Source of the DNA: an uncultured Lachnospiraceae bacterium
GTDB lineage: Bacteria > Bacillota > Clostridia > Lachnospirales > Lachnospiraceae
NCBI GenBank assembly: GCA_947632515.1
Contig: CANRPO010000003.1
Span: 1-64,000 of the forward strand
Reading direction: 5' to 3'
DNA: 64,000 nt
Positions 62,528-64,000 of the stretch are shown here, one piece after another (the stretch's first letter is position 1; each line of letters opens with the position of its first letter). The notes below the pieces were generated by a model, which did no database searches, was not told the DNA's origin, and saw only the letters and a program-made list of their open reading frames with translations. The position numbers and the translations under genes are program-made.

Positions 62528-64000
<1,473 letters not shown>

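Overview
The window is a chromosomal segment from an anaerobic, motile, low-redundancy Firmicute, most likely a Lachnospiraceae-type Clostridium. That placement is inferred from gene content and order: mreB/mbl followed by rod genes, comF followed by a YvyF-type flagellar protein, cdaA-cdaR-glmM, rpsF-ssb-rpsR, gdpP-rplI-dnaB, FtsEX beside an M23 hydrolase, pyruvate formate-lyase, a 2[4Fe-4S] ferredoxin and an F-type ATP synthase. Core genes are GC-rich with strong GGAGG ribosome-binding sites. Two stretches (about 2.9-5.5 kb and 42.5-47.4 kb) are visibly AT-richer and hold accessory or decaying genes.

Layout. 0.1-5.5 kb: accessory genes (a PD-(D/E)XK-like protein, an MFS transporter, a frameshifted gene, a P-loop kinase-like gene, a histidine-kinase fragment). 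5.5-7.4 kb: tRNA-Gln, acyl-ACP thioesterase, CvfB-like S1 protein, YjfB. 7.9-14.6 kb: PucR-type regulator, ftsE, ftsX, a coiled-coil M23 hydrolase, an S41 protease and a mannose-1-phosphate guanylyltransferase. 14.65-19.7 kb: uvrB-uvrA behind a LexA-type box. 19.8-23.1 kb: mreB/mbl and three flagellar rod genes. 23.2-31.6 kb: recD2, comF, yvyF, two membrane proteins, cdaA-cdaR-glmM. 31.7-40.7 kb: HPr, leuA, a sirtuin, DUF951, rpsF-ssb-rpsR, gdpP-rplI-dnaB, a MerR regulator. 40.8-42.4 kb: ferredoxin, a compound repeat, a deleted HTH gene, pflA. 42.6-48.3 kb: AT-rich island on the opposite strand. 48.4-51.2 kb: split pyruvate formate-lyase locus. 51.7-59.4 kb: DUF1858 protein, MecA, GH18 protein, amidase, Sua5, RpiB, a second coiled-coil hydrolase, DUF402. 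59.6-64.0 kb: atpZ-I-B-E-F-H-A, with atpA cut by the window end.

How the genes work together. Envelope growth and division are prominent: FtsEX with its coiled-coil hydrolase, MreB/Mbl, a second hydrolase sharing the same coiled-coil domain but carrying a different catalytic domain, a CwlD-like amidase, GlmM, and both the synthase (CdaA) and the phosphodiesterase (GdpP) for c-di-AMP. Fermentative energy metabolism is represented by PFL, its activase, the ferredoxin and an ATP synthase whose c subunit carries a sodium-binding signature.

The most unusual feature is the PFL locus. The catalytic chain ends where the glycyl-radical domain should begin. That domain is instead encoded separately, with its own ribosome-binding site, as an 80-residue protein. 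Between the two lies a 67-residue cysteine-containing protein whose N-terminal half resembles the start of the radical domain. The activase gene is separated from this locus by the AT-rich island. Two near-identical 118-bp structured repeats, in opposite orientation 44 kb apart, are the other notable sequence-level observation.
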